A stretch of DNA of 36,142 nucleotides from Streptomyces beihaiensis (GCF_026274175.1 NZ_JAPHNL010000293.1:1-36142); one strand, 5' to 3'. Counted from the first letter of the stretch, positions 7,791-16,464 are shown. The notes: a model not told the origin generated them from the sequence alone. Made by a program: numbers and translations.

Positions 7791-9632
7791 TCAGTCCAGG
7801 GCGAGTTCGGGCCGGTACAGGTCGAGCCAGACGGCCAGGTCCAGGGCGCGTTCGAGCCCTCGGCGCGAGGCCTGCGTGATCTGCGGCGTCTCCCGGTGGG
7901 CGGCGCGCGCCAGGCGCGCGTGGTCGACCAGGTCGAAGACCCGGTGCGAGGGGTTCGACAGCAGCTCCTTGACGTGGTCCTGGAGCGCGACGGCGTACTT
8001 CGGGTCCTGGGTCGAGGGGTAGGGGCTCTTGATCCGCTCGTACACCGAACGGGGGAGCACGTCGGCGGTCGCCTCGCGCAGCAGGCTCTTCTCCCTGCCG
8101 TCGAACGACTTCAGCGCCCACGGCGTGTTGTACACGTACTCGACGAGCCGGTGGTCGCAGAACGGGACCCGCACCTCGAGGCCGACGGCCATGCTCGCCC
8201 GGTCCTTGCGGTCGAGCAGGATGCGCACGAACCGGGTGAGGTGGAGGTGGCAGATGCGGCGCATCCGGTACTCGAAGTCGCTCTCGCCGTCCAGGCGCCG
8301 GATGCCGCGCGCCGCTCCGGCGTAGTTGTCCCGCACATAACCGGGAAGGTCGAGGCGGGCGTCGAGGTCGGGGCGGAGCACGTCCGCGTCGTCGCCGAAG
8401 TCCCGGCCCATGCGCACCAGCCAGGGGAACGTGTCGGCGCCGCGGGCCTCCTCGTCGAAGAACTGCAGATAGCCGCCGAACACCTCGTCCGCGGACTCGC
8501 CCGAGAGGGCGACCGTGGAGTGCTCACGGATGGCCCGGAACAGCAGATACAACGAGGCGTCCATGTCGCCGAACCCGGCGGGGATGTCGCGCGCCGTGAT
8601 CACCCGGGCGCGCACCTCCGGGTCGGCGAGCGCCTGTACGTCGAGCACGATGTCCTGGTGCTCGGTGCCGGACGCGCGCGCCACGTCGTGCACGTACGGG
8701 GTGTCGGGCGTGCCGCGCAGCTGGTCGGCGACGAAGTTCTCGGCCTGCCCGGCGAAGTCGACGGCGAAGCTGCGCACCGTCTCGCCCTGCTCGGCCAGCT
8801 GCCGGGCCGCGATGGCCGTCATCGCCGAGGAGTCGAGGCCGCCGGAGAGCAGGGTGCAGCGCGGCACGTCGGAGACGAGCTGGCGCCGGACGATGTCGTC
8901 GAGCAGGCCGCGCACCGTGGCGATCGTCGTCTCGCGGTCGTCGGTGTGCTCCCGGGTCTCCAGGGTCCAGTAGGCTCGGCGCCGCAGCCCCGACCGGTCG
9001 ACGGTGACCACGGTGCCGGGCTCGACCTCGTGCATCTTGTCCCAGATCGCGTGCCCCGGAGTCTTCACCATGGTGAACAGCTCCCGCAGTCCGTCGAGCG
9101 TGACGCGGGGCGCCGCCAGCGGGTTGGCGAGGATCGCCTTCGGCTCGGAACCGAACAGGACGCCGTCGGCGGTCTCGTGGAAGTAGAACGGCTTGATGCC
9201 CATGCGGTCGCGGATCATGAGGAGTTTGTCGACGCGGCCGTCCCACACCGCGAACGCGAACATGCCGTTGAGCCGCTCCGGCAGCCCCTCGCCCCACTCC
9301 AGGTAGCCGCGCAGCACCACCTCCGTGTCCGAGTCGGTCCTGAACGTGTGCCCGCGCGAGACGAGTTCGCGGCGCAGCTCGGTGTAGTTGTACGTCTCTC
9401 CCGAGTACACGAGGGCGACGGTGCCGCTCGGCGTCTGTGCCGTCATGGGCTGGCGGCCGCCCGGAAGGTCGATGATGGCGAGCCTGCGGTGACCGAGCGC
9501 CGCGGGGCCTTCGATCCAGGTGCCGCGGTCGTCCGGGCCGCGGCACTCCATGGTTGCGGTCATCGCGTCCACCGCGTCGGCCGCGCCGCGCAGGTCACGG
9601 TCGAAGGAGACCCAGCCGGTGATGCCACACAT
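7791..9632 (-). CDS. asnB: Asparagine synthase (glutamine-hydrolysing)
   Basis: The 613-residue protein begins MCGITGWVSF, so Cys2 is the nucleophile of a class II glutamine amidotransferase domain (about 1-215; RLAIIDL, SGETYNYTELR motifs). The synthetase domain follows (about 235-600) with PP-loop SGGLDSS near residues 263-269 and ALSGESADEVFGGY. It is expected to hydrolyse glutamine and transfer ammonia through a tunnel to beta-aspartyl-AMP. The ATG at 9632 is fixed by the need for Cys2 and by AGGAGGAG seven to eight bases upstream; an upstream in-frame extension is not used. Its immediate upstream region is a 306-bp gap, suggesting its own promoter. A natural-product amidation role is possible but not indicated by neighbours. 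Confidence 0.93.
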   Translation of the reverse strand: MCGITGWVSFDRDLRGAADAVDAMTATMECRGPDDRGTWIEGPAALGHRRLAIIDLPGGRQPMTAQTPSGTVALVYSGETYNYTELRRELVSRGHTFRTDSDTEVVLRGYLEWGEGLPERLNGMFAFAVWDGRVDKLLMIRDRMGIKPFYFHETADGVLFGSEPKAILANPLAAPRVTLDGLRELFTMVKTPGHAIWDKMHEVEPGTVVTVDRSGLRRRAYWTLETREHTDDRETTIATVRGLLDDIVRRQLVSDVPRCTLLSGGLDSSAMTAIAARQLAEQGETVRSFAVDFAGQAENFVADQLRGTPDTPYVHDVARASGTEHQDIVLDVQALADPEVRARVITARDIPAGFGDMDASLYLLFRAIREHSTVALSGESADEVFGGYLQFFDEEARGADTFPWLVRMGRDFGDDADVLRPDLDARLDLPGYVRDNYAGAARGIRRLDGESDFEYRMRRICHLHLTRFVRILLDRKDRASMAVGLEVRVPFCDHRLVEYVYNTPWALKSFDGREKSLLREATADVLPRSVYERIKSPYPSTQDPKYAVALQDHVKELLSNPSHRVFDLVDHARLARAAHRETPQITQASRRGLERALDLAVWLDLYRPELALD

Positions 9633-9938
9633 ATGTGCTCCTCCTGCTCTTCGTTTCGCCGGTGCCGGCCGGTACGGCCGGGCCTGCTGCGAGGACGCAG
9701 GAGCGGGTGCCACGGAACCGAACCAGTTGTACACGGCATCTATGTGTCGAGCGTGTGACATGGCGGCGGTCGCGGTCAATGCGCCCGTGGCGCGGTGAAA
9801 GGTGTCCACCCTCGGCGTTTCGGCCGCGCGGGGCCGGGTGCCGCGGAGCGGCCCCCTTCGCGCACCCCGCGAGAGTCGGGCACGGGGAATAGGTAGCCTT
9901 GGGCAATCGATTTGATCCGGCCAACGGCAAAAATCTGA
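9633..9938. other. Intergenic gap upstream of asnB
   Basis: This 306-bp gap separates asnB from the FAD oxidoreductase gene, both leftward. No convincing coding sequence is seen. Reading leftward, a TTGACC at 9774-9779 is a possible -35 for asnB without a convincing -10. The end nearest the FAD gene is AT-rich and holds an inverted repeat TTGATC-N19-GATCAA (9912-9942) overlapping the FAD stop codon, which could be an operator or weak terminator. Confidence 0.4.
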
Positions 9939-11135
9939 TCAATCCTGCGTCGTGAGCGTTCCCTCGAAGGTCGCCGCCGCGAGCCCGAACGACAGGGTCA
10001 TGCCGATCCCCGACGTCACCGACAGCGCCCGCACGCCCGGCGCCACGTCCCGCAGGAGCAGCGGCCCGCGGGTGCTGCTCGCGTACACGCCCTGCCAGCG
10101 CTGCGTGACCCGGACCTCGGGCACGCCGAGGACGCGCGCCACCTCGCGCAGCAACAGCCGCGACGTCGCCTCGTCCTGGAAGGGGGTCTCCGTGACGCCG
10201 TACGCGTGCGAATCGCCGGCCAGGAGCGAGCCGTCGGGCAGGCGAGTGAACATCACATTGGCGACGATGTTCAGCAACTCCGGGCTGTGGGCGGCGACTT
10301 CGGCCCGCAGTCGGCCGGCGGACGGCATCGCCGTGAACGCGTCGTAGCGCAGCATCGACGTCGCCGAAAGCACCGCCGCGTCCGTACGCAGCGGCCCGGG
10401 CGCCTCGACGCGCGCCATGGACAGGCGGCACCGCTCGACGCCGTGCGCCTCGGCCTCGCGCGGGTGGAGCCGGTCCAGGTCATGGCCGACGCACAGCAGG
10501 ATCCGCTCGCCGTGGACCGGGCCGCGGCTGGTGTGGACGGTGCCCGGCTCGGTGCCGACGACGTTCGTGCCCCACGTGATGTGCACGCCGGGCTGCCGTG
10601 CCAGCCAGTCGGCGGGCCGCGGCGCCGCACGCCGCGGGTCGACCCGCAGGTCGGCGGGGAGCAGGGCGCCGCCCACCAGGTCCTCGCGTGCGTCGGTCGC
10701 GCGCCCCAGCGCCTCGGCCACCTCGTCACGGGTGCGCAGCCGCACCGCGTCCGCGCCGCGCTCCTCGCGCAGCTCCTCGAGGACCGCCAGCTCCGTCGCC
10801 GAGCGCGCCACCACCAGTGCGCCCGCCTCCGAGAGCCACAGGCCGGCGCGCGCGGCGGCGTCCAGCCATCCGGAGCGCGACCGCAGCGCGAGCTCCAGCT
10901 GGGAGCCGCGCTGGGCGGTGACGCAACAGTGCCCGAAGTTGCGCACGGACGCCCCCACCGATCGGTGGTCCCGCTCGACGACCGTCACGCCCAGACCGCG
11001 CCGCACCGCTTCGAAGGCGTGGGCGAGCCCGATGATCCCGGCTCCCACCACGACGAGATCGCTGCGCCCGCGCGGCAGGTCGGCAAAGGAGGCGGGCGAA
11101 GAGGCCGCGGCGGAGGGCGTTGTGGCGATGCTCAT
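9939..11135 (-). CDS. TIGR03364-type FAD-dependent oxidoreductase (DAO family)
   Basis: The 398-residue protein belongs to the D-amino-acid oxidase/glycine oxidase fold: an N-terminal Rossmann dinucleotide motif VVVGAGIIGLAHAFEA (about residues 28-43), SVGASVRNFGH, and a C-terminal SVTSGIGMTLSFGLAAATFEG that closes the FAD site. The RNFGH segment and overall pattern match the TIGR03364 clade, which is associated with phosphonatase-like hydrolases and proposed to oxidatively deaminate aminophosphonates. A relic of such a hydrolase lies directly upstream, supporting the assignment. The ATG at 11135 was preferred over a GTG three codons earlier; both have only a weak GGGTGGG site. Because the upstream DNA is deleted, its native promoter may be lost. 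Confidence 0.8.
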   Translation of the reverse strand: MSIATTPSAAASSPASFADLPRGRSDLVVVGAGIIGLAHAFEAVRRGLGVTVVERDHRSVGASVRNFGHCCVTAQRGSQLELALRSRSGWLDAAARAGLWLSEAGALVVARSATELAVLEELREERGADAVRLRTRDEVAEALGRATDAREDLVGGALLPADLRVDPRRAAPRPADWLARQPGVHITWGTNVVGTEPGTVHTSRGPVHGERILLCVGHDLDRLHPREAEAHGVERCRLSMARVEAPGPLRTDAAVLSATSMLRYDAFTAMPSAGRLRAEVAAHSPELLNIVANVMFTRLPDGSLLAGDSHAYGVTETPFQDEATSRLLLREVARVLGVPEVRVTQRWQGVYASSTRGPLLLRDVAPGVRALSVTSGIGMTLSFGLAAATFEGTLTTQD

Positions 11136-11158
11136 GACGCCCACCCTGAAGGTCGCCG

Positions 11159-11290
11159 GTCACCGGCCAGTTGACCCGCGAGCAGCTCGAACGGCACCCG
11201 CACACCCACGTGGTGGAGAGCGTGGCAGAGATCCCCGACCTGCCCGAGACGGCTCTGCCCGGGTCCGGCCTCGGCGAGCGGCTCAGCTGA
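11159..11290 (+). pseudogene. C-terminal remnant of phosphonatase-like HAD hydrolase
   Basis: An open stretch with no credible start encodes VTGQLTREQLERHPHTHVVE and ends ...GLGERLS at the stop 11288-11290. The T-REQL-hPHTHVv-SVAeiPdL pattern is what I remember as the extreme C-terminus of phosphonatase-like HAD hydrolases (TIGR03351), whose genes commonly neighbour TIGR03364 oxidoreductases. All catalytic regions (the N-terminal DxDxT loop and the rest) are missing, and the frame is closed upstream by a TGA. It lies in the short gap between the divergently oriented oxidoreductase and pgm, overlapping the pgm stop by eight bases. It is best read as the scar of a deletion that removed about 80% of the gene. 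The family match is from memory over about 40 residues. Confidence 0.6.
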
Positions 11291-12914
11291 GCGCGGCGTC
11301 CACGATGGCCTGGGCCTCGCGCTGCACCTGCGCCAGGTGCTCGGCGCCGTGGAACGACTCGGCGTAGATCTTGTACACGTCCTCCGTGCCGCTGGGCCGC
11401 GCCGCGAACCACGCGTTCTCGGTGGTCACCTTCACGCCGCCGATCGGCGCGCCGTTGCCCGGCGCCTCGGTCAGCCGCGCCGTGATCGGCTCACCGGCCA
11501 GGGTGTCCGCGGTGATCGCCGCGCCGGTCAGCTTCGCCAGGCGGGCCTTCTGCTCCTTGGACGCCTTGGCGTCGATCCGCGCGTACGCGGCGCCCGACGC
11601 GTCGTGCTCGGCGGCGAGTTCGGCGTAGTACTGCGAGGGCGTGCGACCGCTCACCGCGGTGATCTCGGCGGCGAGCAGCGCCAGCAGGATGCCGTCCTTG
11701 TCGGTGGTCCACACGCTCCCGTCGTGCCGCACGAAGCTGGCCCCGGCGCTCTCCTCGCCGCCGAACGCCACCGACCCGTCGACCAGGCCCGGCACGAACC
11801 ACTTGAATCCCACGGGCACTTCGACCAGGTTCCGGCCGAGCGAGGCGGCCACCTTGTCGATCACGGCGCTCGACACGAGGGTCTTGCCGATCGCGGCCGA
11901 TCCGGCCCATCGCGGCCGGTGCGTGAAGAGATAGTGGATCGCCACGGCCAGATAGTGGTTCGGGTTCATCAGACCCGCGTCCGGGGTGACGATGCCGTGC
12001 CGGTCGGCGTCGGCGTCGTTGCCGGTCAGCAGGTCGAAGTCGTGGCGGCGGGCGAGGACCGAGGCCATGGCGGGCGCGGACGACGGGTCCATCCGGATCT
12101 TCCCGTCCCAGTCGAGCGTCATGAACCGCCAGGTCGGATCCGTCTTCGGGTTCACCACGGTCAGGTCGAGCCCGTACCGCTCGGCGATCCGCTCCCAGTA
12201 GTGCACGCTCGCCCCGCCCAGCGGGTCCGCGCCGACCCGCACGCCCGCACGCCGGACAGCCGCGATGTCGACGATGTTCTCCAGGTCCTCGACGTAGCGC
12301 TCACGGAAGTCGTAGGGCTCCGGGGCGGGGGAGCCGGCGGTGCGCGGCGTCCAACTCGGGTCGGCGAGCAGCTCGTTGGCGCGCTGCGCGATCCACGCGG
12401 TGGCGGTGGAGTCGGCGGGGCCGCCGTGCGGCGGGTTGTACTTGAAGCCTCCGTCGCGCGGGGGGTTGTGGCTGGGCGTGATCACGATGCCGTCGGCGCG
12501 CGTGGCGTCCGTGTCGTTCTTGTCGCGGTTCCGGCGCAGGATCGCGTGGCTGAGCGCGGGCGTCGGCACGAAGTCGTCGTGGGCGTCGGCAAGGACGCGC
12601 ACGCCGTGCGCCGCGAGGACGGCGAGGGCCGTTCCCAGCGCGGGCCGGGACAGCGCGTGCGTGTCGGGGCCGATGAACAGCGGGCCTGTGATGCCCTCGG
12701 CCGTGCGGTGCTCGACGATGGCCTGGGTGATGGCGGCGATGTGCTTCTCGTTGAAGGCGCCGTCGAGGCTGGAGCCCCGATGGCCGCTCGTGCCGAAGAC
12801 GACGCGCTGTTCGGGGCGCGTGACGTCGGGCTGCCTCGTGTAGTACGCCTCGATGAGCCCGTCGACGTCGACGAGGTCCTCCGGGCGTGCGGGAGTTCCG
12901 GCGCGGTCAGTCAT
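11283..12914 (-). CDS. pgm: Phosphoglucomutase (alpha-D-glucose phosphate-specific)
   Basis: The 543-residue protein matches the usual length of bacterial Pgm. The phosphoserine loop [15 protein letters not shown] is complete with Ser148, the metal loop is [10 protein letters not shown], the sugar-binding loop is [11 protein letters not shown], and the phosphate-binding loop near the C-terminus is [16 protein letters not shown]. It interconverts glucose-1-phosphate and glucose-6-phosphate through a glucose-1,6-bisphosphate intermediate in the cytoplasm, serving glycogen, trehalose and cell-wall sugar metabolism. The ATG at 12914 opens the recognised N-terminus ([25 protein letters not shown] begins there), although the ribosome site is weak (GATGGG). 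A strong hairpin separates it from the upstream Clp-N gene, so it is probably transcribed on its own. Confidence 0.95.
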   Translation of the reverse strand: MTDRAGTPARPEDLVDVDGLIEAYYTRQPDVTRPEQRVVFGTSGHRGSSLDGAFNEKHIAAITQAIVEHRTAEGITGPLFIGPDTHALSRPALGTALAVLAAHGVRVLADAHDDFVPTPALSHAILRRNRDKNDTDATRADGIVITPSHNPPRDGGFKYNPPHGGPADSTATAWIAQRANELLADPSWTPRTAGSPAPEPYDFRERYVEDLENIVDIAAVRRAGVRVGADPLGGASVHYWERIAERYGLDLTVVNPKTDPTWRFMTLDWDGKIRMDPSSAPAMASVLARRHDFDLLTGNDADADRHGIVTPDAGLMNPNHYLAVAIHYLFTHRPRWAGSAAIGKTLVSSAVIDKVAASLGRNLVEVPVGFKWFVPGLVDGSVAFGGEESAGASFVRHDGSVWTTDKDGILLALLAAEITAVSGRTPSQYYAELAAEHDASGAAYARIDAKASKEQKARLAKLTGAAITADTLAGEPITARLTEAPGNGAPIGGVKVTTENAWFAARPSGTEDVYKIYAESFHGAEHLAQVQREAQAIVDAALS

Positions 12915-12949
12915 GGCAGCAGTTTCCCATCCGCGGCTGTGCGGCGGCG

Positions 12950-13004
12950 GTGGGGCCGGGCGCCCGGCGCGGACTGTGGTAGGTCCGCCGGCGCCCGGCC
13001 CCAC
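12950..13004 (-). terminator. Long GC-rich hairpin between the Clp-N gene and pgm
   Basis: GTGGGGCCGGGCGCC (12950-12964) and GGCGCCCGGCCCCAC (12990-13004) form a perfect 15-bp stem; the 25-base loop contains a further short GGAC/GTCC pairing. It follows the Clp-N gene stop and lies just before pgm on the same strand, so it likely separates the two transcripts. Confidence 0.7.
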
Positions 13005-13020
13005 CGGCCCGGCCCACGGA

Positions 13021-13767
13021 TCAGGCCGACGTCTCGCCCTTTTCGCCTGCCGAGACGATCGCCGCGAGCACCGAACCGACGTACTGCTCGGCCGCGTCCT
13101 TGGTGATGCCGAGGTCGGTGAGGGTGCCCGAACCGTTCTCGTGCTCCAGGAGCGCGAGCAGGATGTGCTCGGTGCCGACGTAGTTGTGGCCCAGGCGCAG
13201 CGCTTCCCGGAACGTCAGCTCCAGCGCCTTCTTGGCGTCGGCGTCGAAGGGCACCAGGGCCGGCATGTCGTCGGACGCCGCCGGCAGCGCCGCGGTGGCC
13301 GACTGCCGCACGGTGTCCAGGAGCACGTTCTGCGCGAGGATCGCCTTGGCGGCGAGCCCCTGCGGCTCCTGCAGCAGCCCCAGCGCCAGGTGTGCCGGGG
13401 TGATGCTGGCGTTGTTCGCGGCGCGGGCCTCGTTCTGCGCCGCCACCACCACGTTGCGCGCGCGGTCGGTGTAGCGGCTGAACCCCTGGCTGGGGTCGAT
13501 CTCGGTCTCGGACCCCTTGGGCACGAAGCGCTTCTGCGCGGCCTGGCGGGTCACGCCCATGCTCTTGCCGATCTCGGTCCAGGAGGCCCCGGAGCGGCGG
13601 GCCTGGTCGACGAAGTGGCCGATGAGGTGATCGGCGACGTCCCCCAGGTGGTCCGCGGCGATGACGGCGTCCTGGAGCTGGTCGAGCGCATCGGTGTGGA
13701 CCTTCTTGATCGCGGCGATCAGGTCGTCGAGGCGTACGGAACTGGTGATGCCGACTGGATTCGTCAT
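13021..13767 (-). CDS. HTH-Clp N-terminal domain protein
   Basis: The 248-residue protein combines a helix-turn-helix-like segment (about 60-82; [20 protein letters not shown]) with tandem Clp_N repeats (about 98-240; [20 protein letters not shown] and [20 protein letters not shown]). It lacks AAA+ ATPase domains, so it is not a Clp chaperone but a protein using the Clp_N fold, probably for substrate or partner recognition. The HTH suggests DNA binding and autoregulation, consistent with the nested inverted repeats over its own promoter. The ATG at 13767 sits seven bases after a TAAGGT -10, so the mRNA is probably leaderless, and no ribosome site is present. Divergent from the cupin gene. Confidence 0.85.
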   Translation of the reverse strand: MTNPVGITSSVRLDDLIAAIKKVHTDALDQLQDAVIAADHLGDVADHLIGHFVDQARRSGASWTEIGKSMGVTRQAAQKRFVPKGSETEIDPSQGFSRYTDRARNVVVAAQNEARAANNASITPAHLALGLLQEPQGLAAKAILAQNVLLDTVRQSATAALPAASDDMPALVPFDADAKKALELTFREALRLGHNYVGTEHILLALLEHENGSGTLTDLGITKDAAEQYVGSVLAAIVSAGEKGETSA

Positions 13768-13773
13768 GAGGCA

Positions 13774-13815
13774 ACCTTAGGTTGACACCGCGCGAGTGTC
13801 AACGTCAAGTTGACA
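13774..13815 (-). promoter_or_regulatory. Leaderless promoter with overlapping GTTGACA operators
   Basis: Reading leftward, TTGACA (13797-13802), a 17-bp spacer and TAAGGT (13774-13779) form a near-consensus promoter placing transcription start at or next to the ATG at 13767. Overlaid are GTTGACAC-N7-GTGTCAAC (13781-13803) and TGTCAAC-N5-GTTGACA (13797-13815), both perfect inverted repeats sharing a half-site that covers the -35. This looks like a repressor operator, possibly for the encoded HTH protein. Confidence 0.7.
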
Positions 13816-13934
13816 GTACCGCGGGGCGACGGCGGAAACGGACCGGTCCGCCGCGGGTGGCCCGAACCGCGGCGCCCGGTGCGTAGGCTTCAGGTGCCGG
13901 TCAGGTCCCAGGTGGTGACGGAGGAGTGAGAGCG

Positions 13935-14438
13935 ATGCCCGGTGTCCACGTGTCCCTCGCGGACGTTCTCGGCGGAGCCGACCCCTCCGCGACCGGCGCG
14001 CTGTGGCGTCTGGAAGGGGCGGCGCGGCAACTCGACGCCAACGTGATCCGGCGCCCTCCCGGCTCCCGCGGCACCCCGCACGTCGAGCCCGACCTCGACG
14101 TGCTCGTCGTGGTCGTCGAGGGCGGCGGCACTCTCCACCGGGCGGGCGGCGACGCGGAGTTGACCGCGGGGAACCTGGCCTTCGTGCCCCGTGGCGAACA
14201 GCGCGCGATCAGCGCCGGACCCGACGGGCTCGTCTACGTCACCGCCCACCGCAGGCGGCCGGGCATGACCATCGCGAACGCGGCCGCGCGGGCCGTCACG
14301 GAGGGCGGCGAGGCGCCCTGCCTGCTGCCGCGCGTGTGCCAGGAGTGCGGGCGGGTGAGCGAGGACTCCACGGCGCTGTACTGCGGGCGCTGCGGAACCC
14401 GGCTGCCGACGCAGACTTCCGGTCGTCATCAGGGCTGA
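13935..14438 (+). CDS. Cupin protein with C-terminal zinc ribbon
   Basis: The 167-residue protein has a single small cupin barrel (about residues 30-108; HVEPDLDVLVVVVEGGGTLH, LTAGNLAFVPRGEQRAI) followed by a rubredoxin-like zinc ribbon, C135-x2-C138...C150-x2-C153. The usual cupin metal-histidine set is incomplete, so an enzymatic role is uncertain and ligand sensing or a structural role is possible. ATG 13935 was chosen because GGAGGAG lies eight bases upstream; the in-frame GTG at 13926 would overlap that site. Divergent from the Clp-N gene; the shared 167-bp region holds the GTTGACA operator. Confidence 0.75.
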   Translation: MPGVHVSLADVLGGADPSATGALWRLEGAARQLDANVIRRPPGSRGTPHVEPDLDVLVVVVEGGGTLHRAGGDAELTAGNLAFVPRGEQRAISAGPDGLVYVTAHRRRPGMTIANAAARAVTEGGEAPCLLPRVCQECGRVSEDSTALYCGRCGTRLPTQTSGRHQG

Positions 14439-14654
14439 GCGATCAAGCCAACCGGGCCCGCCCTGAGGCCCGGCGCCCGCCTGCGGTAAGGGCCGTGGCG
14501 CCACCCTCCCGTCACATCTCGCCACTGATTCAACACGAAAGGTTACCGAAATCCGGGGGTGCGGGATGAGATTCCCCCGTGTTCCCGGCAGACTCGGCGC
14601 CGCGGCTGCCGCCTGTTCCCGTGACGGCCGCCAGGGAGGGGAAGCACCACCCGA

Positions 14655-14687
14655 GGGAGCCCGTGTGTGTGGGGCACACGGGCTCCC
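14655..14687 (+). terminator. Perfect 13-bp hairpin
   Basis: Arms 14655-14667 and 14675-14687 are exact reverse complements with a TGTGGGG loop. There is no T-tract. It lies about 215 bp past the cupin stop and upstream of the OsmC-like gene's promoter. Confidence 0.55.
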
Positions 14688-14739
14688 GTGGTCCCGTGCT
14701 CCCCGTGCGCGCCGCGCGGCGCGCCGGCGGCGGCCTGGT

Positions 14740-14745
14740 TACGGT
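14740..14745 (+). promoter_or_regulatory. -10 element of a probable leaderless OsmC-like mRNA
   Basis: TACGGT is followed by seven bases and then the ATG at 14753, and no ribosome site is present. This TANNNT-N6/7-start geometry recurs at four other starts in the window. No good -35 is visible. Confidence 0.5.
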
Positions 14746-14752
14746 TGCCCGC

Positions 14753-15193
14753 ATGGCCGACTACCGTATCGAGACCGTCCGCAACGGCGAACGTGACTGG
14801 ACCGCCCGCAACGACCGGGGCGCGCAGGTCCGCATCGCCGCCGCCGACGACCCGGACGCACAGCCTTCCTTCACCCCGGTCGAACTCCTGCTCGCCGCGC
14901 TCGGGGGGTGCGGCGGCCTCGTCGTCGACCGCACCGCCCGCACCGTCGACCACGACGGGCTGCGCATCGTCGTCGAGTCCGCGTCCAGGCCGGAGGACGA
15001 CGGGCGCGTCGGCGTGCTCCGCGTCAGCTACGAGCTCGAACTGCCCGAGGGCGACACCGGCGCCGCCGCGGCCCTCGAACGCGGTATCCGGCTCACGCAC
15101 GAGAAGTACTGCACGGTCAGCCGCACCGTGGAACACGGTGCCCGCGTCGAGGTCAAGGGGCCCGACGCGACGGTGCTGTTCCTCGGCGGGTGA
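14753..15193 (+). CDS. OsmC family protein
   Basis: The 146-residue protein has the OsmC/Ohr fold signatures: FTPVELLLAALGGC (Cys53) and THEKYCTVSRTV (Cys120), the pair used as peroxidatic and resolving cysteines in hydroperoxide reductases of this superfamily. It probably reduces organic hydroperoxides in the cytoplasm with a thiol donor, although the exact subfamily (OsmC, Ohr or YhfA-like) cannot be fixed by eye. The ATG at 14753 directly follows a TANNNT -10, suggesting a leaderless message; longer in-frame upstream extension would be low-complexity and unlike the family. It is convergent with the DinB-like gene 35 bp downstream. Confidence 0.85.
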   Translation: MADYRIETVRNGERDWTARNDRGAQVRIAAADDPDAQPSFTPVELLLAALGGCGGLVVDRTARTVDHDGLRIVVESASRPEDDGRVGVLRVSYELELPEGDTGAAAALERGIRLTHEKYCTVSRTVEHGARVEVKGPDATVLFLGG

Positions 15194-15228
15194 GGCCCGA
15201 CGGGAGCGGCGCGAGCGACGCCGCCGCG

Positions 15229-15729
15229 TCACAGCAGGCCGCGAAGATACGCGGCCTGCCCCACGTGCTGCAGGTCGTCCGCGAGCACGCTCACCAGACG
15301 GACCCCGAGTGAGACCGGCGGGTCCCACCGCTCGTCCACGATCCGGTCCAGGTCCTTGTCGGTGAGCGCGCCGAGGAAGCCGAGCGTCTGCTCGTGCACG
15401 GCGTCGTAGTAGCCGACCAGCAAGGCGCCCGAGGCGACCTTCACCCGGCCGACCTGACGGGACGTGTGTCCGTAGCCGGTGTCGGCCGCCGGGAGACCGA
15501 GCCCGAAGCGCTCCGCCCACCCCTGTGCCGTCCAGACCTGTTCGAGACCGGCGGCGTCGGCGACATGATCGTCCTGAACGCGCGTGAGATGCCAGATCAA
15601 CCAGGTGACGGAATTCGCGTCCTTTGCCGGACGCGTATGCAAATGCTCGACGGAGAGCCCGTCGACGGCGGCATGGACTTCTTCCTGAACACGGCTGTAA
15701 CCGTCGATGAGAAGGTCGTGTGAACGCAT
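15229..15729 (-). CDS. DinB-like/DUF664 family protein
   Basis: The 166-residue product is a four-helix-bundle DinB-type protein: the N-terminal SHDLLIDGYSRVQEEVHAAV helix, then NSVTWLIWHLTRVQDDHV containing the metal-coordinating His-x-n-His pattern, and the C-terminal LADDLQHVGQAAYLRGLL with another likely metal His. In actinobacteria this superfamily includes mycothiol-dependent S-transferases and maleylpyruvate isomerases, so a thiol-transfer or detoxification role is plausible but unproven. ATG 15729 was chosen because it precedes the conserved N-terminal helix; no ribosome site is obvious, and an ATG at 15807 would add a non-conserved leader. The message may be leaderless or weakly initiated. 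Confidence 0.75.
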   Translation of the reverse strand: MRSHDLLIDGYSRVQEEVHAAVDGLSVEHLHTRPAKDANSVTWLIWHLTRVQDDHVADAAGLEQVWTAQGWAERFGLGLPAADTGYGHTSRQVGRVKVASGALLVGYYDAVHEQTLGFLGALTDKDLDRIVDERWDPPVSLGVRLVSVLADDLQHVGQAAYLRGLL

Positions 15730-15925
15730 GGATTGCAGTGTTGTCGCACCGCTGCGATCCGGCCACCGGGCGACCCGAATATGCCTCCACTCTGGCGTGA
15801 ATGCCATGGTGACAGTGCGTCGCACGGGCCGATACTCGACGGGTGGGACGCATGAATGGCGTTCACCGGACCGGGCCGTGACCAGTACGGGCCACCGGCT
15901 GACCGCCACTCCATGGCGCGACGCA

Positions 15926-16357
15926 ATGGGGGAGAGCGTGCACGACGAATTCCTGTGCCATGTGACAGCGTACGGAATATGCGGCGGGCAGCGTGTCGGC
16001 GTCCCGCTCGGGACCTACCGCGCCCCCACCCTCCCGCTCGCCCTGTGGTGGCTGCGCGATCGCGCCACATGGATCGCCGAACGCCTGGACCCGAGCCCGG
16101 ACCTGCCACACGTGCCGCGCGGCGCGCTCGCCCCGGTCGCCGACGACACCCCCGACGTACCCGCGGAGCTCCGTGCCTGGTGCGCGGACGCCGCGGGCCA
16201 GGAACGCGTCGCCGAACAGCTGGCCGGCGGCCGGCTCGTACGCGTCGCCACGAGCGACGACACCACCGAGTACGAACTGCTCGCCGAGTCCGTCGACGCG
16301 GTCCGCATGGCCCGCACGGTGCCCCGCGGCCGCCACCCGCTGCACGCCACCGCCTGA
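15926..16357 (+). CDS. Conserved-looking hypothetical protein
   Basis: About 143 residues, starting MGESVHDEFLCHVTAYGICG; no family is recognised. Visible features are a Gly/Val/Pro segment RVGVPLGTYRAPTLPLALWW, an amphipathic RDRATWIAERLD helix, an acidic Pro-rich middle (VADDTPDVPAELRAW) and a basic C-terminus. No membrane helix or signal peptide is apparent. The start is uncertain: GTG 15938 has GGGGGAG very close upstream, while ATG 15926 overlaps that purine run; longer extensions are low-complexity. Codon use is typical of neighbours. The gene is divergent from the DinB-like gene and followed by the ATPase gene 107 bp downstream. Confidence 0.6.
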   Translation: MGESVHDEFLCHVTAYGICGGQRVGVPLGTYRAPTLPLALWWLRDRATWIAERLDPSPDLPHVPRGALAPVADDTPDVPAELRAWCADAAGQERVAEQLAGGRLVRVATSDDTTEYELLAESVDAVRMARTVPRGRHPLHATA

Positions 16358-16464
16358 CGCCCGCCGGGCGTGACGGGCGCTACAGGACTGCAATGCGCCG
16401 AGCCGGGTATCAGCAGCCTGCGGGAACCTTCCCGCGCAAGCCGTCGGGCAGGAAAGACACACGG

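Larger units (their letters stand above)
14439..14752. other. Intergenic gap with a terminator and a leaderless promoter
   Basis: This 314-bp gap has no credible gene. A perfect 13-bp hairpin, GGGAGCCCGTGTG...CACACGGGCTCCC (14655-14687, 7-base loop), is a likely rightward terminator. TACGGT at 14740-14745, seven bases before the next ATG, is the -10 of a probable leaderless promoter. The stretch 14500-14580 is relatively AT-rich and otherwise featureless. Confidence 0.55.

Noticed and set aside
7560-9758. Long plus-strand open frame opposite asnB (732 codons)
   Set aside because: Antisense shadow of asparagine synthetase, with no recognisable motif and no ribosome site.
11337-13106. Long plus-strand open frame opposite pgm (589 codons)
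   Set aside because: Antisense shadow of phosphoglucomutase; low-complexity translation.
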